From: Kosakonia pseudosacchari
GTDB lineage: Bacteria; Pseudomonadota; Gammaproteobacteria; Enterobacterales; Enterobacteriaceae
DNA: 64,000 bases
Direction: 5' to 3'
Assembly (NCBI RefSeq): GCF_900184035.1
Contig: NZ_FXWP01000026.1
Location: 91,758 to 155,757, forward strand
In this document: positions 9,355-17,354 of the stretch, one piece after another
Position numbering within the stretch: the stretch's first letter is position 1
Layout: every line of letters starts with the position of its first letter
Translations under genes and position numbers: made by a program
The notes under the pieces: model-generated
What the model saw: only the letters and a program-made list of their open reading frames with translations
What the model was told of the DNA's origin: nothing
Database searches by the model: none

Positions 9355-9370
9355 ATGAACACGTGTTCAT
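9355..9370. promoter_or_regulatory. Palindromic operator candidate 2
   Basis: ATGAACACGTGTTCAT is a perfect 16-base palindrome with a central CG. It starts 28 bases after the first palindrome begins and ends 32 bases before the ATPase start. Its two arms differ from candidate 1, so the two may be sites for different proteins or a strong and a weak site for one. Confidence 0.6.
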
Positions 9371-9402
9371 CGAAGAAAGAAACGCTGAAGAAAGGAACGC
9401 CC

Positions 9403-10434
9403 GTGAGTTATTTACAGATTGAAAAACTGAAAATTGGCTATGGCGAAAATATCGTTCTTCACGATATTCATCTTGCCGTGGAAAAGGGCGAAATGATTGC
9501 GCTGCTTGGGCCGTCTGGCTGCGGAAAAACCACGCTACTCAACGCGTTATGCGGTTTTATTCCGGTGCGATCCGGCGTTATTGCCGTGAATGGTCGGGAT
9601 ATTACGCACAGCACGCCGGAGCAGCGAAATATTACCATGGTGTTTCAGAGTTATGCTTTATGGCCGCATTTTACCGTCGCGCAAAATATTGGTTATGGCT
9701 TAAAAGTCCGCCGCGTTAAAAAAGAGGCGATCGCGCAGCGGGTGCAGGAATTATTAAAAATCGTCAATCTTGAGAATTATGCGGATATTAAAGTCACCGC
9801 GCTTTCCGGCGGCCAGCGTCAGCGCGTGGCGCTGGCGCGCGCATTAGCCATTGAGCCGGATGTGCTGGTGCTGGATGAGCCGCTGTCGAACCTGGACGCC
9901 AAAGTGCGCCTCAATGTGCGCCATGAGATCAAAGCGCTACAGAAAAAACTTGGGTTTACCTCGTTAATCGTTACGCACGATCAGCAAGAGGCGCTGGTGA
10001 TGGCCGACAGAATTGCAGTGCTGAACAACGGGCGTATCGAACAAATGGGCACGCCGGAAGATATTTATCACCGCCCGGCAACGCCGTTTGTCGCCGATTT
10101 TATGGGCGCGGATAACTGCATAACGCGTGCTGATGCGGGCGGGGAAACGCTCTATTTCCGCAGTTCGGACGTCAACATGCACCGCCCGTTAACGCAGCCG
10201 GAGCAGCCGGGCCTGGTGCTGAATGGCGTGGTGGAAGAGAGCGCGTTTCTCGGCCATCAGTATCGTCACAGCGTGCGCTGCGATGGGCAGATTTTTCTCG
10301 CGGATTCCACTCAGTTCTGGCCCGCCCGAACGCCGGTGATTTTGCATGTGCCGGAAACGGCGCTGCATGTTTTTGCCTCTTTTGCATCAAGCCAACCAAC
10401 ACACTCTTTTTCTGGGGAAACATCATGTCCGTAA
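9403..10434 (+). CDS. ABC importer ATPase (FbpC/PotA type)
   Basis: The ATPase of about 343 residues has Walker A GPSGCGKTT, signature LSGGQRQRVALARA, Walker B VLVLDEPLSNLD, a switch His in IVTHDQQEA and a C-terminal TOBE-like part. These features place it with the Fe3+, polyamine and hexose-phosphate importers. I choose the GTG at 9403, preceded by AAAGGAACGCCC and followed at once by the conserved strand. The ATG at 9355 lies inside a palindromic operator and adds a lysine-rich stretch unlike the family. The stop overlaps the binding-protein start by 10 bases. It energises transport with the two permeases encoded downstream. Confidence 0.9.
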   Translation: MSYLQIEKLKIGYGENIVLHDIHLAVEKGEMIALLGPSGCGKTTLLNALCGFIPVRSGVIAVNGRDITHSTPEQRNITMVFQSYALWPHFTVAQNIGYGLKVRRVKKEAIAQRVQELLKIVNLENYADIKVTALSGGQRQRVALARALAIEPDVLVLDEPLSNLDAKVRLNVRHEIKALQKKLGFTSLIVTHDQQEALVMADRIAVLNNGRIEQMGTPEDIYHRPATPFVADFMGADNCITRADAGGETLYFRSSDVNMHRPLTQPEQPGLVLNGVVEESAFLGHQYRHSVRCDGQIFLADSTQFWPARTPVILHVPETALHVFASFASSQPTHSFSGETSCP

Positions 10435-11573
10435 ACACGAAACTTGCTGTGATAGCCGCACTCTGTTTGGGTTATGGCGTCCAGACCGCCAGTGCCGAAA
10501 CGGTGCTCAATGTGGCGACGGCGGGCGATCAAAATATGGTCGACTACGTTAAAACCTGGCTGGGGCCAAAGTTTGAAGCCGCCCATCCGGGCGTGAAAGT
10601 GCAGGTGGTCGGCACCGGGCCGGGTGATGCGGGTTCCAACAAGATTGTCGAGAAACTGACGGCGCAACAGCAGAGCGGCGCGAAAAGCTGGGATATCGAC
10701 GTTGCGGTAGTGCACCAGGCGGCCGGTGGTCAACTGGTGGAAAAAGGGCTGCTGGAGAAATATCGCCACGCTATAAACACCGGTTCGATGGTGACGGCCG
10801 GGAACGCCAAAAACGCGCTTGGCGTGAACGTTGACGGCTACGTGATGCCGATGTTTTTAAGCCAGACCGCTATCGCGTATAACAGCGATCTGATTAAAAC
10901 CCCGCCGAAATCCTACGACGAACTGGTGCAGTGGTCGGCGAAAAACCCGCAAGCCTTTGGCTATAACGGCATTAAAAACGGCATGTCCGGCGTCAGCTTT
11001 GTGGTCGGCTGGATCTACGCTTACGGCACCGACGCGGCGCGTCTTTCCGCGCTGCCGTATGACAAAGGCGTGGAAAAAAGCTGGAGCCAGGCGTTCGCCA
11101 AATTGAAGGAATTCAACAAAAACGTCACCTCCACGCCGGGTAACGCTGGCACGCTGGATATGCTGAGCCGGGGCGAAATCACCATGGGACCGGTGTGGGT
11201 CGATATGTTCTATAGCTGGAAAGATCAGGGCAAAGTGCCGCCGTCGATCAAACTGGCGTTAATCTCTCCGGGGATGCCGGGCCAGCCGATGTATTACGTC
11301 GTTCCGGCACACGCCGCGCAGGGCAAACTGGCGCAGGAGTTTATCGCGCTGGCGACCAGCCCGGAGGTGCAGGCGCAGGGCATTGTGAAGCAGTTCAACT
11401 GGTATCCGGGCATTGACGCGAAATATGTGAAAGCGAAGCTGGACGCGGCCACCTGGCAGAAGCTGTTTGCGGAAATCTCGCCGGATGATTTAGCCAACTA
11501 TGGCAAAAGTTTCCCGATCACGCCGTACTTTGACGATATCAAAGAGGGCTATGAGAGCCAGGTTTCTAACTGA
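10425..11573 (+). CDS. Periplasmic solute-binding protein, family 1
   Basis: The 382-residue protein has a clear signal peptide (MSVNTKLAVIAALCLG..., cleavage likely after TASA). The mature chain has the extracellular solute-binding family 1 pattern: VLNVATAGDQNM near the N terminus, an YNSDL hinge-like motif and MGPVWVDMF later. It would capture the ligand for the ATPase and permeases of the same operon. The ligand cannot be read directly. Related operons of this ATPase type carry iron, polyamines, 2-aminoethylphosphonate or hexose phosphates (AfuABC). The associated phosphatase genes make a phosphorylated ligand the best guess. A terminator-like hairpin follows the gene, which may raise its expression above that of the permeases. 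Confidence 0.88.
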   Translation: MSVNTKLAVIAALCLGYGVQTASAETVLNVATAGDQNMVDYVKTWLGPKFEAAHPGVKVQVVGTGPGDAGSNKIVEKLTAQQQSGAKSWDIDVAVVHQAAGGQLVEKGLLEKYRHAINTGSMVTAGNAKNALGVNVDGYVMPMFLSQTAIAYNSDLIKTPPKSYDELVQWSAKNPQAFGYNGIKNGMSGVSFVVGWIYAYGTDAARLSALPYDKGVEKSWSQAFAKLKEFNKNVTSTPGNAGTLDMLSRGEITMGPVWVDMFYSWKDQGKVPPSIKLALISPGMPGQPMYYVVPAHAAQGKLAQEFIALATSPEVQAQGIVKQFNWYPGIDAKYVKAKLDAATWQKLFAEISPDDLANYGKSFPITPYFDDIKEGYESQVSN

Positions 11574-11582
11574 TTAACGGAT

Positions 11583-11613
11583 ATGCCTGGGCATTTCGCC
11601 CGGGCATTTTTTT
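11583..11613 (+). terminator. Intra-operon hairpin with T run
   Basis: ATGCCTGGGC and GCCCGGGCAT pair (one G-T) around a five-base loop, followed by TTTTTTT. It lies between the binding protein and the first permease and probably acts as a partial terminator that keeps binding-protein mRNA in excess. Confidence 0.8.
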
Positions 11614-11635
11614 GCTGTGATTATTCAGGTTCACC

Positions 11636-12466
11636 ATGCGACACGCCTTTAAATACTGCTTACTGGTTGGCCCGGCGACGCTGCTGATAGCCGTCTTTTT
11701 TCTCTGGCCGCTGGGCTTTTCGCTGATCTCGGCGTTCACCAGCGATACGCAGCCTTTTACACTTGCGCATTTTGCGAAAGTCTTTGCGCTTTACTCGAAC
11801 GATATTCTCTTCACCGTGCTTATCGTGCTGGTTTCACTGGTGATCCTCGCGCTGCTGTCGATAACGATTTCCGCCATTATCGTGCTGTCGCCGTTTCGCC
11901 GCATCGTTAAGACGCTGGCCTTTTTATACCGTCTGCCGCTGTTTATTCCCTTTATTGTTACCGCGCAGATGATGCGCACCTTCCTCGCCAAAAATGGCCT
12001 GATGAACAATGTGCTGGTGGCGAGCGGGCTGTTAACACCGATGGACACCACCTCGCTTTTGGGCTGGAGCGGCATCATCATCACTTTCGTCTGGAAGCAG
12101 ATGGCGTTCTCGACATTACTGATTTGCGGCGCGATGTCGGCGGTGGATCCGTCGCATATACTGGCGGCGAAAAACCTCGGTGCGTCGCGTTTACGTATCC
12201 TGTTCGACATTATTTTGCCGCAGGTGCTGCCGACGATTGGCGTGGCGATGGTGCTCTCCACGGTAACGATGATGTCGGTGCTCTCCGTACCGCTGATGAT
12301 TGGCACCGGCACGCCAACCATGATGACCGTCGATATGGCGTTTCGCGTGAATTCGTACGGCGATTACCCGGTGGCGAACGCGATGGGGGTGATCTCCTGG
12401 CTGATTTGCGCGGCGCTCTCCTGGTTCTATTTACGTCACAGCCTGCATGCCAAAGGAGCGCAGTGA
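11636..12466 (+). CDS. ABC importer inner-membrane permease 1
   Basis: The 276-residue protein is very hydrophobic, with about six membrane helices starting at YCLLVGPATLLIAVFFLWPL. It has the permease EAA-type loop (ILAAKNLGASRLRILFDIILP), the contact site for the ATPase. It is of the PotB/FbpB type with single permease domains encoded by two genes. The stop codon shares its last base with the start of permease 2 (TGATG), showing tight coupling. It forms the membrane channel of the importer with permease 2. Confidence 0.88.
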   Translation: MRHAFKYCLLVGPATLLIAVFFLWPLGFSLISAFTSDTQPFTLAHFAKVFALYSNDILFTVLIVLVSLVILALLSITISAIIVLSPFRRIVKTLAFLYRLPLFIPFIVTAQMMRTFLAKNGLMNNVLVASGLLTPMDTTSLLGWSGIIITFVWKQMAFSTLLICGAMSAVDPSHILAAKNLGASRLRILFDIILPQVLPTIGVAMVLSTVTMMSVLSVPLMIGTGTPTMMTVDMAFRVNSYGDYPVANAMGVISWLICAALSWFYLRHSLHAKGAQ

Positions 12467-13287
12467 TGACCTCGTTTCGCCAAAAACTCCACGGCAGTTT
12501 TCTGCTGCAAACCCTGTTGCTCACTTTTCTGGTGCTGGCGCTGTTTGGCCCGCTGTTGAACCTGATTATCTGGACGGTGGCGGAGAGCTGGTTTTTCCCG
12601 CACACCTTGCCGAGCCAGTGGGGATTAAAATACTGGAGCCAGGTGTTTAGCCCCTACAGTGATGTTTCCGGTTCGCTCTCAATCAGCGTATTCATTGCGG
12701 TGTTGTCGGTCATTGTCTGTCTGCTGATCTCCATTCCGGCGGGTTACGCGCTGTCGCACCGATCCATGCCCTGTCGCGCCTTTTTTATGCTGCTGTTTCT
12801 TATCCCGCAAGCGTTTCCCAACCTGACGGTGTATATGAACGTGGCGCGGCTCTTTTATCAGTGGGGGCTAAACGGCACGATTGCGGGCGTGGTACTGGTG
12901 CATAGCGTTCATGGCCTGATGTACTCGATCTGGATTAGCGTGGCGGCGTTCTCGGCGCTTGATCCGTTGCTGGCGCGCGCTTCGCGCAATCTGGGTGCCG
13001 GGCCGGTCTATACATTTTTCCATATCATTTTGCCGCAGGCCGCGCCTGGGCTGATTGCCGCCAGCATTTTTGTATTTCTGGAATCATTAGACGAGTTTAC
13101 CGCCACCTTTTTTGTTGGCGCGCCGGATATCACCACGCTGCCCATTTTGCTCTATACCGCCAGTATGTCGGGCAACTACCAGGTGTCGTCCATCACCGCG
13201 CTGATCCTGCTGGTGCCATCGGTACTGTTTATGCTGGTTATCCATAAATTTATGCGCCCGGAAATGTTGTCGAAACTGGGGAAATAA
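12466..13287 (+). CDS. ABC importer inner-membrane permease 2
   Basis: The start is the ATG at 12466 (MTSFRQKLHGSF), overlapping the upstream stop and preceded by AAAGGAGCGCAG. A longer open frame upstream is only the shadow of permease 1. The 273-residue product has about six membrane helices and the EAA loop (LLARASRNLGAGPVYTFFHIILP). It is the second half of the permease heterodimer (PotC/FbpB-like). The protein ends MRPEMLSKLGK. The gene is last in the operon, and no terminator is seen in the 85 bases before the next gene, so some read-through into it is possible. Confidence 0.88.
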   Translation: MTSFRQKLHGSFLLQTLLLTFLVLALFGPLLNLIIWTVAESWFFPHTLPSQWGLKYWSQVFSPYSDVSGSLSISVFIAVLSVIVCLLISIPAGYALSHRSMPCRAFFMLLFLIPQAFPNLTVYMNVARLFYQWGLNGTIAGVVLVHSVHGLMYSIWISVAAFSALDPLLARASRNLGAGPVYTFFHIILPQAAPGLIAASIFVFLESLDEFTATFFVGAPDITTLPILLYTASMSGNYQVSSITALILLVPSVLFMLVIHKFMRPEMLSKLGK

Positions 13288-13372
13288 TTGCGCCTTAACG
13301 CCGCGAAAGTCGTCCATCGAGCCACTTAATCAACGGCAATGAAGTCAGATAACCGCTATTAAAGGAGCGCGC

Positions 13373-14494
13373 ATGGACATTAAAGGACCGGCAGCAATTG
13401 ATGTATTTAAACCCTATGATATTTCGCCTTATGCAGACAAAACGCTAAGAGCGGTGCAGCTGGAGCCTGCCTATACGCCAGCAAAAGAGACTTTCCAGGC
13501 GTTTCAGCAGCGGCATTACTCATGGCGAACCGGTGATAAACAGGCCGATCTTTCCCGCGTACCCAAAGATGAAGGCAAAATACCGTTGCCCACGCTGGGC
13601 GAAAGTTTGCAGGAGATTTTCCTCGGCGCGGTGTTGGGCGGGCCGCTGCCGGAATTCCCCGGTGCGTCGCGTGCCTTTGCCGGTGCTGGTGCCGGGCGTC
13701 TTGCAGAACGACCCGCCAGCGCGCTTGAAAATGCGCATCTGCAAAACAAAACCGCGCTGGCTGAACCGGCAAGCGCGGCAGCGAAATCCTTCACCTCCCT
13801 TGTGCAGGAAAATACGCCAGGTATACGGTCATTAAGCCATGCCGCTGCTGATGTTTCCGGGCCGGATGCGATACACGTTGTTCTGCCGGAAGGGAAAGGG
13901 GGGGTTGCTACATCTACAACGGCAAAAACAGACAGCGCCAGGTTAGCGGAGGTTTATCAAGTCGGCATGGATGTCGGCGAGAGAGAAATGGGCGCGGTGA
14001 CGTTGTCGGGTGAGATCAATATTGTTCGCCGGGATGCGGGGTTGAATAACGAAAATTTGTACCTGTTTTTCACGGATACGTATAAAGGTGAACCGCGGTT
14101 GAATATCATCGGCCACGGTGTGTTTACGCCAAAGGGTGACAGCACCACGGGTCTGCAAGTCGCCGGTGGCGTTAAAGCGCCGTTTGATGTGGCAATGGAT
14201 ACGCTGGAACTTGCCGGGGAGGTGAAGTTTAAAAATATCCGCTGCTTAAGCTGCCACAGTGGCGAAGGCGGGATTGATGCTTTCGCACAAAAACTGGCGA
14301 ATTATACCGGCGTGCCGGTAAAGGGCTATCACGGTTCGGTGACCATTGGCGGGCGCGCGGATGGCTCCAATATTGTCGTCATCAAAAATGAGATGGATGC
14401 ACTGTTCCATTTCGGCGAACGCGAAACGACGCACTATCAGCCACAGAAATTCCACCCGCTCTGGCGACCATGGGAAGCCCGCATTCTTGAGTAA
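13373..14494 (+). CDS. Putative effector with a clan-CD (C80/caspase-like) cysteine peptidase-type domain
   Basis: The 373-residue protein is not one I recognise by name. Residues 1-190 are Ala/Pro-rich and probably poorly ordered. From about 200 there is a compact domain with NIIGHGVF (His248) and NIRCLSCHSGEGG (Cys291, Cys294), then AFAQKLANYTGVPVKGYHG. Strand-His-Gly followed by strand-Cys and a helix with this FAQKLA...GVPV pattern is typical of clan CD folds found in C80 self-processing domains and polymorphic toxins. There is no signal peptide or membrane segment, which suits an effector passed through a needle-type or contact-dependent system, but no secretion genes are in the window. 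AAAGGAGCGCGC precedes the start. Protease activity is inference; it could equally be an inactive fold. Confidence 0.6.
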   Translation: MDIKGPAAIDVFKPYDISPYADKTLRAVQLEPAYTPAKETFQAFQQRHYSWRTGDKQADLSRVPKDEGKIPLPTLGESLQEIFLGAVLGGPLPEFPGASRAFAGAGAGRLAERPASALENAHLQNKTALAEPASAAAKSFTSLVQENTPGIRSLSHAAADVSGPDAIHVVLPEGKGGVATSTTAKTDSARLAEVYQVGMDVGEREMGAVTLSGEINIVRRDAGLNNENLYLFFTDTYKGEPRLNIIGHGVFTPKGDSTTGLQVAGGVKAPFDVAMDTLELAGEVKFKNIRCLSCHSGEGGIDAFAQKLANYTGVPVKGYHGSVTIGGRADGSNIVVIKNEMDALFHFGERETTHYQPQKFHPLWRPWEARILE

Positions 14495-14519
14495 AATCGT
14501 TGTGCTGACGTAAAACACC

Positions 14520-14560
14520 GATGCCCGCTAAGCCGGATCTTTTCGGGCATCTGCATTTTT
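14520..14560 (+). terminator. Terminator after the effector gene
   Basis: GATGCCCG pairs with CGGGCATC across a 16-base loop, then TGCATTTTTT. It begins 26 bases after the effector stop codon. Confidence 0.65.
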
Positions 14561-14770
14561 TACGCCCTGGCTCGGTAAGTGGGCGTTCCCGCTTAGCGAG
14601 CCCGCAGGTAATCAAATGCGGCTTCTCCGCCCGAACAGTGTTGTCAGCGAAAGGCTGCTAGTCTCTTTACGCGGCTACCGCGGGCGGGAAAGATCGGCGG
14701 TTGGCGCCGATCTGTTGTTTATATTTATGCGAAGGTGCGTGGCGTAGAAAAGCGAGCACCCGAGGAAATA

Positions 14771-14793
14771 AAAAAGCGCCCGCAGGCGCTTTA
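14771..14793 (-). terminator. Terminator of yjcB
   Basis: AAAGCGCC and GGCGCTTT pair around CGCA. On the minus strand the stem is followed by a T run, just after the yjcB stop. The 200 bases between this and the previous terminator hold nothing I can name. Confidence 0.8.
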
Positions 14794-14798
14794 AGCAA

Positions 14799-15080
14799 TC
14801 ACGTTACGATCATCGGCCACTCGGGTGGCGCTTTTTGCGCGATCTCTTCCATCACGACGACCAGGTTGTGCCAGGTCGTGGCGAGATCCATCACTGTAAT
14901 GCCCAACAACCCGGTAGCGAACCAGCACGCCGCCGCTAAGCCCATGCCGCTGCTGATCACCGCCAGGCCAATATAATCAGCACGACGGAAACGAATGTTC
15001 AGCGTACTGGCCATAAACATCAACACTGCACTCAGTAACTGCCAGCGGAGAAGCACGACGCTGGCGGTAAAGGTAGCCAT
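14799..15080 (-). CDS. yjcB: Small inner-membrane protein YjcB
   Basis: From the ATG at 15080 the 93-residue protein matches E. coli YjcB along its length by memory (VVLLRWQLLSAV, ASTLNIRFRR, GLAVISSG, ACWFA, LGIT, PPEWPMI). It has two hydrophobic segments and is probably an inner-membrane protein; function unknown. A longer frame to 15164 adds residues with no counterpart. As in E. coli it precedes pdeC, although here a diguanylate cyclase gene is inserted between. A perfect CRP-type site lies about 120 bases upstream of its start and a terminator follows its stop. Confidence 0.88.
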   Translation of the reverse strand: MATFTASVVLLRWQLLSAVLMFMASTLNIRFRRADYIGLAVISSGMGLAAACWFATGLLGITVMDLATTWHNLVVVMEEIAQKAPPEWPMIVT

Positions 15081-15168
15081 CAAACCATCCTCAGAAAGAA
15101 CCGAATACCAGGCGGATAAGCACGCTGCGCGAGTGGCAATGCTGAAGATCCGCGAATAACACAACGAA

Positions 15169-15192
15169 TTGAAACGGTGTTTCCCGTTTCAA
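15169..15192. repeat. Inverted repeat upstream of yjcB
   Basis: TTGAAACGG and CCGTTTCAA are perfect 9-base arms around a six-base loop, directly beside the CRP-type site. There is no T run. It may be an operator or part of the yjcB promoter region. Confidence 0.5.
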
Positions 15193-15197
15193 GAATG

Positions 15198-15213
15198 TGT
15201 GAACTATATCACA
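15198..15213. promoter_or_regulatory. CRP-binding site
   Basis: TGTGA-ACTATA-TCACA matches the ideal CRP half-sites and spacing exactly. It lies between the divergent yjcB and diguanylate cyclase genes and could serve either. Confidence 0.75.
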
Positions 15214-15607
15214 TTTGCTGATTTATTCGCCAGTACAAAAATCGTGCTTTTTGCAGCGTGTTGGTGCTGTTTCACACGAAAATATATCGCCAATATATTT
15301 CTATGTGCCGGGGGAATTAATGCTTTTTCTATCTAATACATTTGAGTGATATTTAGCATCCTAATTGCCACAACGTTTACAGGTTGTGTCGCATATATTA
15401 TGCTTTTAAGGAAAATCTTATTAGCCTGTGAATGATGATTCAGGGTTTTGATCTTTATCGATATATTTTTTTCATCACGTTCTTTATGCGTGAGGAAGAT
15501 ATTTGTGCGTGCAGTTGCGCTAACTGAATTGATGGCCGCCTCTTCTTTTTTCCTGATAACGTCATTTTAAGCTGGTTTCGCGTCTTATAACCTGCGAATG
15601 AAAAAAT
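15214..15607. other. Intergenic region upstream of the diguanylate cyclase gene
   Basis: About 390 AT-rich bases with no credible gene. They presumably carry the cyclase promoter, but I see no clear sigma-70 pair worth reporting. Confidence 0.5.
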
Positions 15608-17008
15608 ATGAAAATAGAAAATTCCGCCGTGCCGCCTGAGGACGCTGATGCGGCGTTGTCGGTTCTGGCCAGGCTGATGCCCTGGCTCACCGCGCAACGC
15701 TCAATGGAAGAGATATTACGCGCGATCAATACAGCACTCGGCTCCACGCTTGCGTGGGTGGTTATCCGGCAGGACGATGCGTGGCAGCTCGTCAGCGCAG
15801 GTACGCCGGGCTGCACATTGCAGGATGTGCACGCTTTTCTTGAACAGTCTCAACTGCAACGACATCAGCGCGCCTGGCGAGTCATTTGCTGGCGGCGACA
15901 TGCTGGTGATTTATTATTTCCTCATCAGCAAATAGCAGCCAGTAAATTACGCAGCGGCATTTTGTGTAAATTAAATTATAAAGAGTCTGGGCTCGAAGGT
16001 TATTTCTTTTTGGCATTTCCGCAATCCTTGCACGCTTTATCCATCGTGAAAAATGTCGTTATTGTTTTGGTCGAAAAATTAAAAAATTATCTTGCTGAAA
16101 TTGTCGCCAGAGAACGTACTGCGAAAGAGATGCAGCGCATTGTCACGCAATATAAAGCGTTATTTGAACGCGCACCGGTTTTAATGAACGCTTTTGACAA
16201 AACCAATCGCTGCATATTATGGAACGGGGAGTGCGAACGTGTATTTGGCTGGAGCATTAATGAGCTCAATCAGCAGGCCGATCCATTAGCATTATTTTTC
16301 CCCGATCCCGAGGTTCGGCAAAAAGTTCGCGCTTCGGTTAATACATCGCCAGCCGTCGACATGCACGAATGGCACCCGGTACGCCGTGATGGTCAGGTGC
16401 TGACGGTGCTCTGGTCGAATATTCAACTGCCGGATCACTCGGTGCTCAGTATTGGGCTTGATATCACCGAGCGTAAAAAAGCGGAGCGGCAGCTGGAAAT
16501 GAAAGCCACCATTGACGATCTGACCGGCTGCTATAATCGTTTTGCTATGCTGCGGAAGTTAAAAGAGGCGCTGGTGGCGTGTCGGCCAGACGAGCCGCGC
16601 AGCCACTTTAGCCTTCTGATGCTGGATCTTGATTATTTTAAAAATATTAACGATCGCTGGGGGCATTTAACGGGTGACGCCGCACTGATCAACTTTTGCG
16701 ATCAGATCCGTGAACATTGCGATCCGTCCTATATTTTTGGTCGTTTAGGCGGTGAGGAATTTCTGATTTTAATGCCGCATACCGACAGTAAGATGGCGCT
16801 GCGTTTTAGCCAAAAGGTTCGCGCGTCGCTGGCGCGAAATCCATTGTTTAGCAATGGTGAAAAGATAGCCTTATCCTTTAGCGCTGGTTTAGTATTCGTC
16901 ACCGGCGAAGAGTCTGATACTTCAGTTTTACTAACGCTTGCGGATAACGCCTTGTACGATGCGAAACGCGCAGGACGCAGCCAAACCGTGGTGGTTGGCG
17001 CTTTTTAA
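15608..17008 (+). CDS. PAS-GGDEF diguanylate cyclase
   Basis: The 466-residue protein has an N-terminal sensor region (1-175, GAF-like at best), a PAS domain at about 178-295 (FERAPVLMNAFDKTNRCILW to LDITERKKAE) and a GGDEF domain from about 300. The active-site signature is GGEEF at about residue 381, and DLDYFKNIND carries the usual metal and substrate residues, so it is predicted to make cyclic di-GMP. The inhibitory RxxD site is not in its normal place because the segment before GGEEF is altered (CDPSYIFGR). No membrane segment is seen, so it is cytosolic. E. coli has no gene here. It sits next to pdeC, which degrades the same signal. Confidence 0.88.
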   Translation: MKIENSAVPPEDADAALSVLARLMPWLTAQRSMEEILRAINTALGSTLAWVVIRQDDAWQLVSAGTPGCTLQDVHAFLEQSQLQRHQRAWRVICWRRHAGDLLFPHQQIAASKLRSGILCKLNYKESGLEGYFFLAFPQSLHALSIVKNVVIVLVEKLKNYLAEIVARERTAKEMQRIVTQYKALFERAPVLMNAFDKTNRCILWNGECERVFGWSINELNQQADPLALFFPDPEVRQKVRASVNTSPAVDMHEWHPVRRDGQVLTVLWSNIQLPDHSVLSIGLDITERKKAERQLEMKATIDDLTGCYNRFAMLRKLKEALVACRPDEPRSHFSLLMLDLDYFKNINDRWGHLTGDAALINFCDQIREHCDPSYIFGRLGGEEFLILMPHTDSKMALRFSQKVRASLARNPLFSNGEKIALSFSAGLVFVTGEESDTSVLLTLADNALYDAKRAGRSQTVVVGAF

Positions 17009-17061
17009 TAAATAATGAAGAAATGATGAAAGCGGCTCGGCTACAGATGAAAAAATACCCG

Positions 17062-17080
17062 AATGGCGCGCCATTTTTTT
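17062..17080 (+). terminator. Possible terminator after the cyclase gene
   Basis: The palindrome AATGGCGCGCCATT followed by TTTTT lies 53 bases after the stop. The stem has almost no loop, so it is a weak candidate. The remaining 270 bases to pdeC hold no gene. Confidence 0.45.
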
Positions 17081-17354
17081 ATCCTGCGGCCAGTTTGGCT
17101 TAATCAGCGATACTCTGTTGTATTAAGTTAAAACACCCCCATGCGAATGGATTAATATTTTCCTTAATATAAACATTGGGCACACTCTGAGTTTGCTTTA
17201 TGGTCGCGTATTTCGGTCATAACCAAATATTAGGTTTTTAATGAGAAAAGTCAGTTGCTAATGTCGTTTGATTCATGCAACGTAATCACCTGTTTATCAA
17301 AGCATCCTGCCAAACATTAAAAAAGGCACTTTAAATGCATGGATATAGGCGGAT

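Noticed and set aside
9355..9402. ATG at 9355 as start of the ABC ATPase
   Set aside because: The codon lies inside a perfect palindrome, there is no good ribosome site before it and the added residues are not family-like; the GTG at 9403 fits better.
12124..12465. N-terminal extension of permease 2
   Set aside because: It is an out-of-frame shadow of permease 1; the ATG at 12466 overlaps the upstream stop and has a ribosome site.
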